The notes under the pieces: generated by a model
What the model saw: only the letters and a program-made list of their open reading frames with translations
Told to the model about the DNA's origin: nothing
Databases searched by the model: none
Part shown: positions 36,621-46,455 of the stretch, one piece after another
How positions within the stretch are numbered: the stretch's first letter is position 1
Layout of the letters: each line of letters starts with the position of its first letter
Made by a program: the position numbers and the translations under genes
DNA from: Rana temporaria
Lineage: Eukaryota > Chordata > Amphibia > Anura > Ranidae
Direction of reading: 5' to 3'
Length of the DNA stretch: 64,000 nucleotides
NCBI RefSeq assembly: GCF_905171775.1
Contig: NC_053491.1
Span: 332,609,952 to 332,673,951 of the forward strand

Positions 36621-37107
36621 CAGCTTTCATGTATGTTTTTTATCTGTAAATTTAGCTGTTTGGAGTTCAGCTTCATATAATTTGGGGAATTTTATGTTTA
36701 GCAGTCCACAGTCAAAGGTGGGCTGACGGTGGTGGCATTTAATAATCAAAGAGTAGTCATGATCGATAACACATTGACAGTCGTGTTATTATTTAATAGG
36801 CTAACCACTACCTAACAACCAACAATTTTCTTTAATTGCTCTGAATTCATGAAAAGGTAAAATCCCCTATAAGTAGCTGTGAGCAACTGCACTTCGTTCA
36901 TCTTAAGGACTCTTTGTCAAACCAATTCTATAAACCCACCAACATGCCATAAAGCTGTACCATGACACTTGGGGCCCTGATAAAAAAAAAAGGTTCCGCA
37001 ACACAGACCTAAATTGATTTTTTTTTGTATAGTTTTTTAACAAAGTGATAATAAATACATTAAGCCATTTATCATAGGCTTTCTGAGTTCTTCAAAGCGC
37101 ATACACT
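36621..37107. other. Non-coding, unassigned
   Basis: No gene or bounded repeat recognised. Confidence 0.4.
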
Positions 37108-37825
37108 GGGGCAGATTCAGATAGAGATACGACGGCGTATCTCCTGATACGCCGTCGCATCTCTGAGATCCGACGGTCGGATCTATGCGCCTGATTCATA
37201 GAATCAGGTTCCGCATAGATCTCCCTAAGATCCGACAGGTGTAAGTGACTTACACCATCGGATCTTAGGCTGCATTCTCCCACTGGCCGCTAGGTGGCGC
37301 TCCCGTTTGTATACGCGACGAATATGCAAATGAGGAGATCCTCCGATTCAGAAACGAACGCCCGCCTCGCTTTTTTTTTACGTCGTTCGCTTTCGGCTTT
37401 TTCCGGCAGATAGTTACCCCTGCTATATGCGGCGTATCTTATGTTAAGTATGGCCGTCGTTCCCGGGTCGAATTTTTTATTTTTTACGTCATTTGTGTAA
37501 GTCGGTCGCGAATACGGATGGACGTAATTTACGTACACGTCGAAACCAATGACGTCCTAGCGACGTCATTTGGAGCAATGCACACTGGGAAATTTAGCCG
37601 GCGGCGCATTCGCAGTGCGATCGGTGCGGGGACGCGCCTGAATTAAATAGTAAACTCCCCCTAGCCGCGGAATTTGAATTCCGCCGGGGGATTTACGATC
37701 CGCCGGCGCAACTTTAGAGGCAAGTGCTTTCTGAATACAGCACTTGCCTCAAAAACTTGCGCTGGCGGAACGTAAAGATAGATTACGCGGATCTAAAGAT
37801 CCACTGATCTATCTGAATCTACCCC
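37108..37825. mobile_element. Non-autonomous Harbinger element
   Basis: Inverted ends GGGGCAGATTCAGATAGA and TCTATCTGAATCTACCCC, with ACT and ACA as imperfect flanks. Shares CACTGGCCGCTAGGTGGCGC, TAAGTCGGTCGCGAA and GACGTCATTTGGAGCAATGC blocks with the autonomous Harbinger family. Confidence 0.84.
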
Positions 37826-38293
37826 ACAGATTCTATACTTGTAGCGTGCAGCAACCAAGTTATTGTAAAGCAATACAATTTAGTGGGTTATTCAACTGAC
37901 ATTTATCTGAAATGCATTCCCGGGTGTAATTAGCATATTATGGCTATAGATAAGCTGAATTCCTTTTGGGATTATGTTGGATATATCCATAAATAGGAGT
38001 TACATGGTGTTTATGCATATAATATATCAGGAAATGCTGTCAGTCTTCAGTCAGATAGCACAGGTTTCTTGACTCTCTGCCAGTTGGGAGGTTTAGGATG
38101 TCCTTGATTCTTTTAAAGTGAGCCAATTCCCTGTACGCTGTAAAGCCATATGCCACTGACAATTTTCTAAGAGGAACTTGTCACCGATGGGAACTGATTA
38201 CTAGACCAACACTCTGCGTGTGTATTGTGTATGCTCTTCTGCATTTCAGCACCAGTCCTACATATCACAGCACAAGAAAATGTGCTTTCCGGT

Positions 38294-38463
38294 TAGAGTT
38301 GCCACCTCATCCCTTTAAACCCGAACACATATTGATTAGACGGGTTCTGTGGGTGATTAAGGTGGTAATTAATCTCACTTGGTGCCTTATCTGAATTAAA
38401 TTAGCCTCAGAACTTGTGTAATTCATATGTGTATGGGTTTAAAGGGATGAGGTGGCAACCCTA
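38294..38463. mobile_element. hAT MITE with perfect 8-bp target duplication
   Basis: A 170-bp element with ends TAGAGTTGCCACCTCATCCC and inverted GGGATGAGGTGGCAACCCTA, about 35 bp of inverted repeat, flanked by TTTCCGGT at 38286-38293 and 38464-38471. TAGAG/TAGGG fits the hAT YARNG terminus. No coding capacity. Confidence 0.93.
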
Positions 38464-38724
38464 TTTCCGGTTGAGAGTGCTACCAAAGACAAGTAAGCAG
38501 TTTAAATCACTATTAATAATGTTGAACATTACCTGTTAAGGTTATACTGTGCATCAAGCATAGCTATGACTGGGGTACAACAATAGAACTACAAGGGCTA
38601 GCATTCTTTCCCAGTAGGAACACAGATTTCGACAGGTAGATTTAAGCCATATTTACGACCCCTATCTAAAAACACAGCCATGTTTTACAATAGAGAAGAA
38701 CAAGTAAGAGAGGCACATGCCACC

Positions 38725-39640
38725 TACAAGCTACTAAAGCTCCTGGGCACACATATCACTTATAGAAGCTCATTGCCATACATGCATCTTATCAAATGCC
38801 ACTGTCACACATGCTTCTTATGAAAGCTTATTGCCACACATGGTTCTAAACAGATGTATCTTATCACACATACCACCTACAGAAGCACCTAGTCAATATA
38901 GACCCGGCACAAGTGCAGATGTCACTTCTACAAAATCCTAGCCAACATTGCACCTAGCAAAAGCCTAGATGTCACCTCTAGAAGCTCCTAGTCAACATGC
39001 CATCTAGCACAAGCCCAGATGCTACTTCTAGATGCCACTTGTTAGCATGCCACCTAACAGCTCCAATGTATCTTCTAGAATCTCCTAGTCAATGTGCCAC
39101 CTAAAACAAGTCCAGATGCCTCTGTTAGAAGCTCCTAGTGAACATGCCACCCAAAAACAAGTCCAAATGCCTCTGTTAGAAGCTCCTAGTGAACACCTAC
39201 AGAAGCACCTAGTCAATATGGACCCGGGCATAAGTGCAGATGTCACTTCTAGAAAATCCTAGCCAACATTGCACCTAGCAAAAGCCTAGATGTCACCTCT
39301 AGAAGCTCCTAGTCAACATGCCATCTAGCACAAGCCCAGATGCTACTTCTAGATGCCGCTTGTTAGCATGCCACCTAACAACAGCTCCAATGTCTCTTCT
39401 AAAATCTCCTAGTAAATATGCCACCCAAAAACAAGTCCAAATGCCACGTTATGGAAGCTCCTAGTCAGTATGACACTTGACATAATTTCAAATGCCACTT
39501 TATTGAAGCTCCTAGTCAGCATGCCACTTGACATAATTTCAAATGCCACTTTCTTGAAGCTCCTTGTCAGCATGCCACCTGAAGCCCATATGCCACTACT
39601 AGAAGCTTCTAATCAACATGCCACCCCACAGCCCCTGAAC
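38725..39640. repeat. Tandem repeat with higher-order period of about 306 bp
   Basis: Basic units of roughly 50-60 bp (CTAGAAGCTCCTAGTCAACATG, GCCACCTAGCACAAGCCCAGA cores). A larger block from about 38885 to 39100 recurs at about 39192-39410 (CCTACAGAAGCACCTAGTCA, then ATCCTAGCCAACATTGCACC). Non-coding. Confidence 0.8.
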
Positions 39641-39779
39641 AAACAGGTCTATAATCAAATCTTTAAGCCCTACATGCCACCCAGTAGAAGGCTCCTCAGG
39701 TACACTTGCCACTTAAAAAAGCCCAGTGCTACCTTTTAATTGCCAAACTTTTCCAAAATCATCACCAAAGCAGGTATAA

Positions 39780-39957
39780 AAAACATGAATTTTGCAAAAT
39801 GTCACTTTTCGTGATACTACACAATTGCCTTCGTAAAACATGAATTTTGCAAAATGTCACTTTTCGTGATAATACACCATTGCCTTCTTAAAACATGAAT
39901 TTTGCAAAATGTCACTTTTCGTGATAATACACCATTGCCTTCTTAAAACATGACTTG
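39780..39957. repeat. Three tandem 55-bp repeats next to camk2a exon 1
   Basis: Three almost identical copies of a unit containing CATGAATTTTGCAAAATGTC and ACTTTTCGTGATA, spaced exactly 55 bp (CATGAAT at 39784, 39839, 39894). They lie within 50-220 bp of the exon 1 splice donor. Confidence 0.92.
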
Positions 39958-40002
39958 CCTATTATTCTGACCTGTAGGGCTTTCATAAAATATGCAACTT
40001 AC

Positions 40003-40064
40003 TTTCCCAGTTCCTCGAACAGTTGGTACTCCTCACTGAAACGTGTGCAGGTGATGGTAGCCAT
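40003..40064 (-). CDS. camk2a: camk2a first coding exon (CaMKII alpha, N-terminus)
   Basis: On the minus strand the ATG at 40064-40062 opens MATITCTRFSEEYQLFEELG, then two bases of a lysine codon, and stops at a consensus GTAAGT donor (40002-39997). This matches the known start of calcium/calmodulin-dependent protein kinase II alpha; mammals have Thr where this has Ser at residue 10. The MATITC opening separates alpha from the beta, gamma and delta paralogues, which start MATTVTC, MATTATC and MASTTTC. The phase-2 junction just before the glycine-rich loop is the family's usual exon 1 boundary. The encoded kinase phosphorylates synaptic targets in neurons. Exon 2 (beginning in the GAFSVV loop) was not recognised in the remaining 40 kb of this strand. 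This is the only convincing host exon in the window. Confidence 0.93.
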
Positions 40065-40330
40065 GGCTTGTTCACACTGCAGTAACCCCAGAGATGTTCA
40101 GTAGTAGCAGGATAGAGATGTCACAAGCAGCTGGCAGGACAGGTGCACCCTCTTCACGTTGTACAATAGCAGAAGCTCTTTCGAAATACAAAAAGATGCA
40201 GTCTGTTTTTTTTTCTTATATGCCCCTGTGATTGAATGCCTCTCTAGCCCCCCTCTATTCTCTCGCCCTCTTCTTGGTTTCTTGTCGCTACGCTTTTCTC
40301 ACTTTGACACGTGCTCCACCTACCCTAAAT
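40065..40330 (-). promoter_or_regulatory. camk2a: Probable camk2a 5' UTR and core promoter
   Basis: Reading upstream from the ATG, the minus strand has a CATATAAG TATA-like motif (plus coordinates 40215-40222), about 150 bp before the start codon. This would place transcription initiation near 40185-40195 and give a short 5' UTR. A CACGTG E-box lies at 40308-40313. No upstream ATG precedes the coding start in a strong context immediately nearby. The start site is inferred, not shown; an upstream non-coding exon cannot be excluded. Confidence 0.5.
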
Positions 40331-40677
40331 TGAAGACATAAAAATGTTCTCACACGTAGCTATCTCTCAAGTGTTGCTTTCGCTTTTTTTTTATTTCCTC
40401 CACGGTCACCTTTCAGTCTACTAATTACTGAGTCTCTCTCAGTCTGTATTGCTTCTCTTGCTCTTCCCACGCTATGTTGTTTGCAGGCTGCCTGGCACTA
40501 TACCTAGACCTATGTATATATTTTCTTCTCCCTGTGGCTTACGCTTGTTCTGCCTGGTCCCTGCTGCTATCGTGAAGGTGAGGAAGGCAGGGACTCTGAC
40601 TGACAAGCCTGCAGATAAGCATGAAGCCGATCTGTCCTCCCAACCTTATCAGCCGTCGTCAGCATCCACATATCCAT

Positions 40678-40985
40678 AGCAACCACCCTCTGAAACGCCC
40701 TAACTCTGTTGCCAGGGCAACTACTTCCCAAACATCATTCCCCCTCTTTACACTGCTCCCGAGTTTTTTTTTTTTTTTTTTAATGCTGAAGGATGTTAAG
40801 TGAGTGTAGAGCTCAATCACAGGCACAGAACACACAAAGGACACTGGTGTTGCTACAGCATCTCAGATCTATCCAAATTATATGCATGGACAGTGACCCT
40901 GTTCTGTACTAGCTGAGGGATCGCTATGGTAACAACAGCTTCCTCGTCGGTCCCCAGGAAGACAGGATGTTGTTACCATGGCAAC
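40678..40985. promoter_or_regulatory. Cluster of RFX X-box motifs upstream of camk2a
   Basis: Two full palindromic sites match the RFX consensus GTNRCC-N2-RGYAAC: GTTGCCAGGGCAAC at 40708-40721 and GTTACCATGGCAAC at 40972-40985. Half sites AGCAAC (40678-40683) and GGTAAC (40928-40933) lie nearby. The last half site and the second full site also form a hairpin (TATGGTAACAACA with TGTTGTTACCATG). They lie 0.6-0.9 kb upstream of the camk2a ATG. Confidence 0.5.
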
Positions 40986-41254
40986 CATGATTGATACTTT
41001 ACAATAGACAGGTATCAAATTGTTTCCAAGCAACATTTTATTTCCTGCTAAGTTAATTGTTCAAGAGAACAGAATTTTCTGCTCCAATGTGTTTAAGAAA
41101 CAGCAATCACTGTAGCTGCCATATAATGCCATCGCATTTTCTTAGCTTTTTACTTTAGGAAGTAAATTCACTCTTTTTGGTATCTGGATGTATATGTTGT
41201 GTGCCATGGGGCAGCAGGAAATGCATGTATTCTGGAACCTCATGCATGGGAGTA

Positions 41255-41773
41255 CAGTAAAGCCTTGGTTTGAGAGTAACTTGGTTTGAGAGTATTTTGC
41301 AAGACAAGCTTTTGACTTGATATACAAGCAATGTCTTGATATGCAAGTAACATCATGTCACAACTGAGTATAACAGAGAAGAGAGGCGACTCTAATGCCG
41401 CATACACACCATCACTTTATGTGATGAAAAAAAAAAACATTTTCTGTGAAGTAAAAACGACGTTTTTGAAACTTCAATTTTCAAAGACGAAGTTGCCTAC
41501 ACACCATCGTTTTTTCACAATGCTCTAGCAAAGCGAGGTTACGTTCACCAGGTTTTTCCATTGAAGCTCGCTTCATAAGTAGCTTCTGGGCATGGGCATC
41601 CCTATAATCTTTTTATATGGACTATAAACTGGAGGACATATGAATAAATGGTTGTGGAAGGAATCATTTGAGTTTCCATTATTTCTTATGGGTAAATTTG
41701 CTTTGATATACAAGTGCTTTGGATTACAAGCATGTTTCAGGAACGAATTATGCTCGCAATCCAAGGTTTTACT
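41255..41773. mobile_element. mariner-type MITE with an inserted MITE fragment
   Basis: The ends CAGTAAAGCCTTGGTTTGAG and CAATCCAAGGTTTTACT are inverted copies, TA-flanked on the left. The interior shows mirrored TTGATATACAAG motifs. At about 41396 a TGCCGCATACACACCATC terminus marks the left part of another MITE inserted within it. Confidence 0.75.
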
Positions 41774-42042
41774 TAATTATTACTTAATTATTTTGAATGG
41801 CAGGTGTACTTTAAATTAAAAGCCTGCAGAGAAGGCAGCAATGGCTGATAATGAAGCTGCAGGAACTCCTATGATTTCTCTTATCCATTCCCAAGGTATG
41901 CTATTATGTTCAGTAGTGCCCAAATAATGTACACATAGATAAAAGTTAAAAAAAAAATGTACAATATGTCATAGCTCCCAATTGTCACTGATTTCAAGGG
42001 GCTGTCCCTGATTTGAAACAAAGTCCCTCTTTCCTCCTAATT

Positions 42043-43041
42043 CTTTTTTTTCCATAAAGATTTTATTGAAAAAGACCAACATTTTTAACTGGCATCTTCA
42101 ACAACATCAACAGAAATTAAAACAGAACATACAGACCAAGGAGCTCCATTTACATGTAGGACACAGTTACATATAGCGCATTCCTAGAAAGCCCAAACAG
42201 GATTTACAGTAAACAGCATGAGCAACAGCAACATATGTAGCATAGGAGCTAGGTACCCCACCCATTAATAAGGATCATGTGAGTCTAGACTATCTCCAGT
42301 GATTTTTGTCCCGGCATGGCAGACCAGGGAGCCACCACACCCGGTCTAAGTCTTCTCTTCGCTGTTGTGTCTCTCTCTAAAAAGTCACAAACCCCTAAAA
42401 GGATGGGAGGAAGGTTCACCTAAAGGTAGACCCATCCTCCCATCGTCCTCTCCCAGCAAGTCCCTTATACCCTAAAGATAGGAGGAAAGAAGAGGGAAGG
42501 TCAACGGGTTAGAAAAGAAAGGAAACAAAACAAAACAAGACAAAAAAAAAAAGGGGGGGTTGCTGCCAGGTATTCTTAATGCACGTATTTGGGGAGGGGG
42601 TGGGGGAACCACCTGCTACCCTCTCCGGCTTTTTCATTTGGGTATCAGGGCAAGCAAACTGCATCACTAACCAAGCATTGCCCCGGACTGTGCAACAAAG
42701 TCACGTCTAACCAACAGTCTGTGTCAACTCACGGTAAGCCGCAGAGCTTCGAAACTTAAGCCAGTCCTCCCAGACATAGGTAAATCTGGAAATTCTATCC
42801 TGTGCGGTGTATATCAGCTCCTCTATCAATGCAAAGTGGTTAATGCGTGCCACCCACTGCTTAATAGATGGTGGCACCACAGCTCTCCAGTGGACAGGTA
42901 TACAGAGTCTGGCTGCATTAATCATATGCAACGCCACTGAGCTACCGTATAGTTTCTTGGAAATTTTTGAGAGATGAAGGGGATATTGATCTGGGGAGAA
43001 CTCCAGGGGTAGCGAGGATACCTCAGTCATCACTTTGTGCA
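42043..43041 (-). mobile_element. 5'-truncated L1-type LINE insertion
   Basis: The minus strand ends in a poly-A tract (plus-strand T-run at 42043-42051), preceded by CAATAAAATCTTTATGG. The segment is bounded by the 13-bp duplication TTTCCTCCTAATT at 42030-42042 and 43042-43054. This is a textbook L1 insertion, 999 bp long. The 5' end is lost; only the ORF2 C-terminus and 3' UTR are present. Confidence 0.9.
42707..43041 (-). pseudogene. L1 ORF2 C-terminal fragment
   Basis: About 110 codons encode AARLCIPVHWRAVVPPSIKQ and ARINHFALIEELIYTAQDR, then WEDWLKF. This resembles the C-terminal domain downstream of the reverse transcriptase in L1/Tx1-type ORF2 proteins. Endonuclease and reverse transcriptase are missing by 5' truncation. 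The frame runs to a stop at 42707-42709 without internal breaks, so the insertion may be young. It is not functional alone. Confidence 0.8.
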
Positions 43042-43342
43042 TTTCCTCCTAATTTGTCCCTCATTTTGGTCTGATCTATATAGTTGTATATAAAATGCAC
43101 TTTTTTTCTTTCAGAAAGTGTTTCCCAGTGCAAAACATTTCATCCAATTTGTAAATAGCTGCATTTGCAAATTTTAAAAGCCAATATAAGGAATGGTAGT
43201 GGTTAAAAAAAAGCACTTGTGTGTTTAGGTAATAATTTTTTTGTATAATTCTCCCTCGTTCCCATGTCAAAAAGTTGGGAGGTATGACTGTGGTGTTTAT
43301 ACTGTTTATACTGTTTATACTGTAAAGCCCCATACACACTTT

Positions 43343-44175
43343 GGGCTAGATTCAGAAAGAATTTACGTTGGCGTATCTATTGATACGCTGCGTAAGTTCT
43401 AGGTTGTGGATAGTACCTTTGCTTTGCAGTAAGGACTATGGCCCGGATTCAGATAGGAGTTACGACAGCGTATCTCCGGATACCCCGTCATAACTATGAG
43501 TGTGTGGGGTCGTATCTATGCACCTGATTCATAGAATCAGTTACGCATAGATTTCCCTAAGATCCGACCGGCGTAAGTCTTTTACACCGTCGTATCTTAG
43601 TTGCATATTTATGCTGGCCGCTAGGTGGCGCTTCCGTAGATTTACGCGTCGAATATGGTAATGAGCTAGATACACCGAATCACGAACGTAGTTGCGCCCG
43701 GCGTATCTATATACGTCGTTTGCGTAAGGCGTCGGACCGGCGTAAAGTTACCCCTGCTATATGAGGCGCCGGCAATGTTAAGTATGGGCGTTGGGACAGT
43801 GTCGAATTTTCCGTCGTTTACGTTGTTTGCGTAAGTCGTCCGTGAATGGGGCAGGGCGTAAGTTACGTTCTCGTCGAAAGCATTGACTATTTGCGGCGTG
43901 ATTTCGAGCATGCGCACTGGGATACTTTCACGGACGGCGCATGCGCCGTTCGTGAAGCGTCAAATACGTGGGGTCACTTGTAATTAGCATACAACACGCC
44001 CCCTGCAAGCCTATTTTGAATTAGGCGGGCTTACGTCGGCCCATATACGATACGCCGCCGCAACTTCGGCCGCAAAATCTTTCTGAATACTGGACTTGCC
44101 TATCAAAGTTACCGCGGCATATATGCGATACGCTACGCCTGCCTAAAGATAGGTAAATCTCTGTGAATCTAGCCC
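43343..44175. mobile_element. Non-autonomous Harbinger element in the left MITE arm
   Basis: Ends GGGCTAGATTCAGAAAG and CTCTGTGAATCTAGCCC. Flanks TTT (43340-43342) and TAT (44176-44178) fit one mutated 3-bp duplication. A second terminus-like GGCCCGGATTCAGATAGG at 43441 suggests a composite or internally rearranged copy. It shares GCGCATGCGCCGT and CTGGCCGCTAGGTGGCGC blocks with the family. Confidence 0.82.
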
Positions 44176-44774
44176 TATCAGTTTTCCTGCAGGTTTTTCT
44201 CTTCGGGTTTATCAAAACCATGTAGTGCAAGGGACTGCCTGATTGCATACGAATTGAAACTCTTTAAGGTTTGACCTCATATTAGATGGTTTTAGTAAAC
44301 CCGAAGAGAAAAACCTGCAGAAAAACTGATAGGCCCAGATTCACGAAGCTCAGCGCATCAATAGGCGGGCATATCGCAACGCAGATACACTAGACCGTCG
44401 AAACTTAGAGAGGCAAGCAGCCTATTCAGCAAGCAAATGCGCGCTGCGATGCGCCATCGTAATGTAATTTTGATGGCGTAACCCGACGTAATTCAAAGTG
44501 GGAAGGAGGTGGGCGTGATCCATTTAAATGAAGCGTGACCCCATGCAAATTAAGTTCCGAACGAACGCCGCATGCGCCGTCACGTGATCGCATCCCCCGC
44601 ATCCCACTGCGCATGCGCCCCAATTCGCCTATCGTATTCCCCAACGATAACCCAGCCCACCGTTTCCGCCCAGGGCATAAATCCGCCCGGACATGCGCCA
44701 GTCAAGTGCAAGAGTACACCTGCTGGTTTTGGTCGTTTGGTGTGGCTACTTTTGCTTTGTTCATATCAAAAAAG

Positions 44775-46141
44775 ATGTCTGAGGCTGGGTCGACAGATAG
44801 GAGGGAAAAAAACTTTATTATTGAGGAGAAGGCGGTCATTATTGATGCCATGAGAAAATATAACAAGTTCCTCCACGGCAAGGAAAGTGGCTCGACCAGC
44901 AAGGTCCGTAAGGATCAAATCTTGGCACAGATTGCAGCGGAGGTGAGTGCCATTGGCTATGCCAACCGGACCCCAGACAAGATCGCCAAGAAGATCAACG
45001 ACCTGCGGCGTCTTGTGAAGGAGAAGGTGGCCAAGATAAAAAAACACAGTAGGGGCACCGGAGGTGGACCAGCCCTGAAAATAAGACTGACACCTGATGA
45101 GGAGGTCATTGCCAGGTGCCTGGAGAAGGAGCAGGTGGAGGGCCTGGAGGGCTTCGAGTCAGTTGATCAGCCCTTGAGGACAGGTGAGTGTGTTTTTTCT
45201 TTTATCTGGTGTATAGCATGTGGGGGGGGGGGGAGTGAATATGTGACAAGTGTGTGGGTCCACCAACATGTTAATGTTTTGTGTCATCCACAGATGTGCA
45301 GGATGAAGCGGGACCATCCTCGGCTGCTGGCCAACCAACCCCATCCCAGGATACCAGTGTCCACACCTCTCCATTAGAGGAAGTGGAGGAGGAGCACGGG
45401 CACCTGGATGATGGCATATATCTGGGGGATGAGACCACCGTCGCTGGACCCTCCCATACCTCCACCTCCATAGGGGATACCCCCCCAAGGGACTCAAACT
45501 TCATTGTAACCCCCCCAAGGGCCTCCACCCTTTTGGGAAGCCCCCTAAGGGCATCTGACCTTTTGGGAAGCCTATCCTCCCTAAGGGAAGTGCCCTCAGG
45601 GTCCTCCCCATACATTCGTCCCCAAGCCTCACCTGCACCCAGGAAGGCAATTTGGAAGACGAGGGGTGATCCTGATGCCTTAGAAGCCACTTTGGCTATG
45701 GACCTGGCCAGGCAGACCCACCATGTGGGTTCTGTGGCATGTGATATGCGCCGGGTGGCAGCCAGCCTGGCCTCCATGCAGCAGACCCAGGCTGCTTTCA
45801 CTGCCACCATCACCGAAAATGTGCAGGAGGTCAGTGCCAACAGCACTGCGTTGGTGACCTGCGTTAGGGACCTGGATGACACTAATTCAGGCCTTGTGGC
45901 AGAGGTCAGGAGCCTGGGAGTGGCCATACAGGCCAATACAGCAGCCATTGAGGCGGTGGGGAATCAGACCACTGCGGTCCTTACCCGCATAGCCCTGGCT
46001 TTAGAGGGTATCCAGGCAGCCAGGGAGAGACCGGGGGATGTTCCTCCTCCCAATGACCCACCCCCCCCACCCGCGGCTGCCCCCAGGCAACAGAGGGCAC
46101 GGAGCCTTGGCACTAGGCGTAGTCCACGTCGGGCCAGATGA
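44775..46141 (+). CDS. Harbinger Myb/SANT-like accessory protein, two exons
   Basis: Exon 1 is 44775-45183, ending in GTGAGT; exon 2 is 45294-46141, after a CCACAG acceptor. The 110-bp intron has phase 1. Joined, 419 codons give 418 residues plus a stop with no interruption. Residues about 12-100 form a trihelix Myb/SANT-like domain (FIIEEKAVIIDAMRKY, KVRKDQILAQIAAEV, KKINDLRRLVKEKVAKIKK). The rest is acidic and Ser/Pro-rich with a repeated PPRAS(T/D)L.GSP motif, then an alanine-rich helical part and a basic tail (RSPRRAR). In characterised Harbingers the equivalent protein binds the transposase, helps its nuclear import and binds subterminal DNA. The start was chosen because MSEAG follows a short leader and the domain begins just after. 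It is apparently intact. Confidence 0.88.
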
Positions 46142-46455
46142 GTGCCAGTTAGATTATTTTATTTTTATATTCAATTTGATTTTTGGTTATTAATTGATAC
46201 TCATGATATGAGTGATATTTTGTTATTATGATACTCGATTGGAGTTGTATTTATTTTATTATTATTCGGGATATATATATTGACAATTATTTTCAGAGAA
46301 ACATACAGCAACATAATTGGAGCCTTGACGTGGCGTTGCTGCTCCCAAGTACCGCACGGTGTACTTCGGTCTAATCCAATTTTTTGGGGTTTGGGGGGGG
46401 GGGTGTGTTAGGGACCACAGTGGGGTGCATGCGTGCATTATCATTGTGACATGTT

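Larger units (their letters stand above)
41955..43292. repeat. Dispersed repeat (palindromic ends) split by an L1
   Basis: Left ATAGCTCCCAATTGTC and right AAAGTTGGGAGGTAT bound a repeat that resembles the segment at 8840-8930. The L1 insertion 42043-43041 interrupts it within TTTCCTCCTAATT. Confidence 0.65.

Noticed and set aside
45271..45948. 225-codon minus-strand frame
   Set aside because: Opposite-strand shadow of exon 2 of the Harbinger Myb-like gene.
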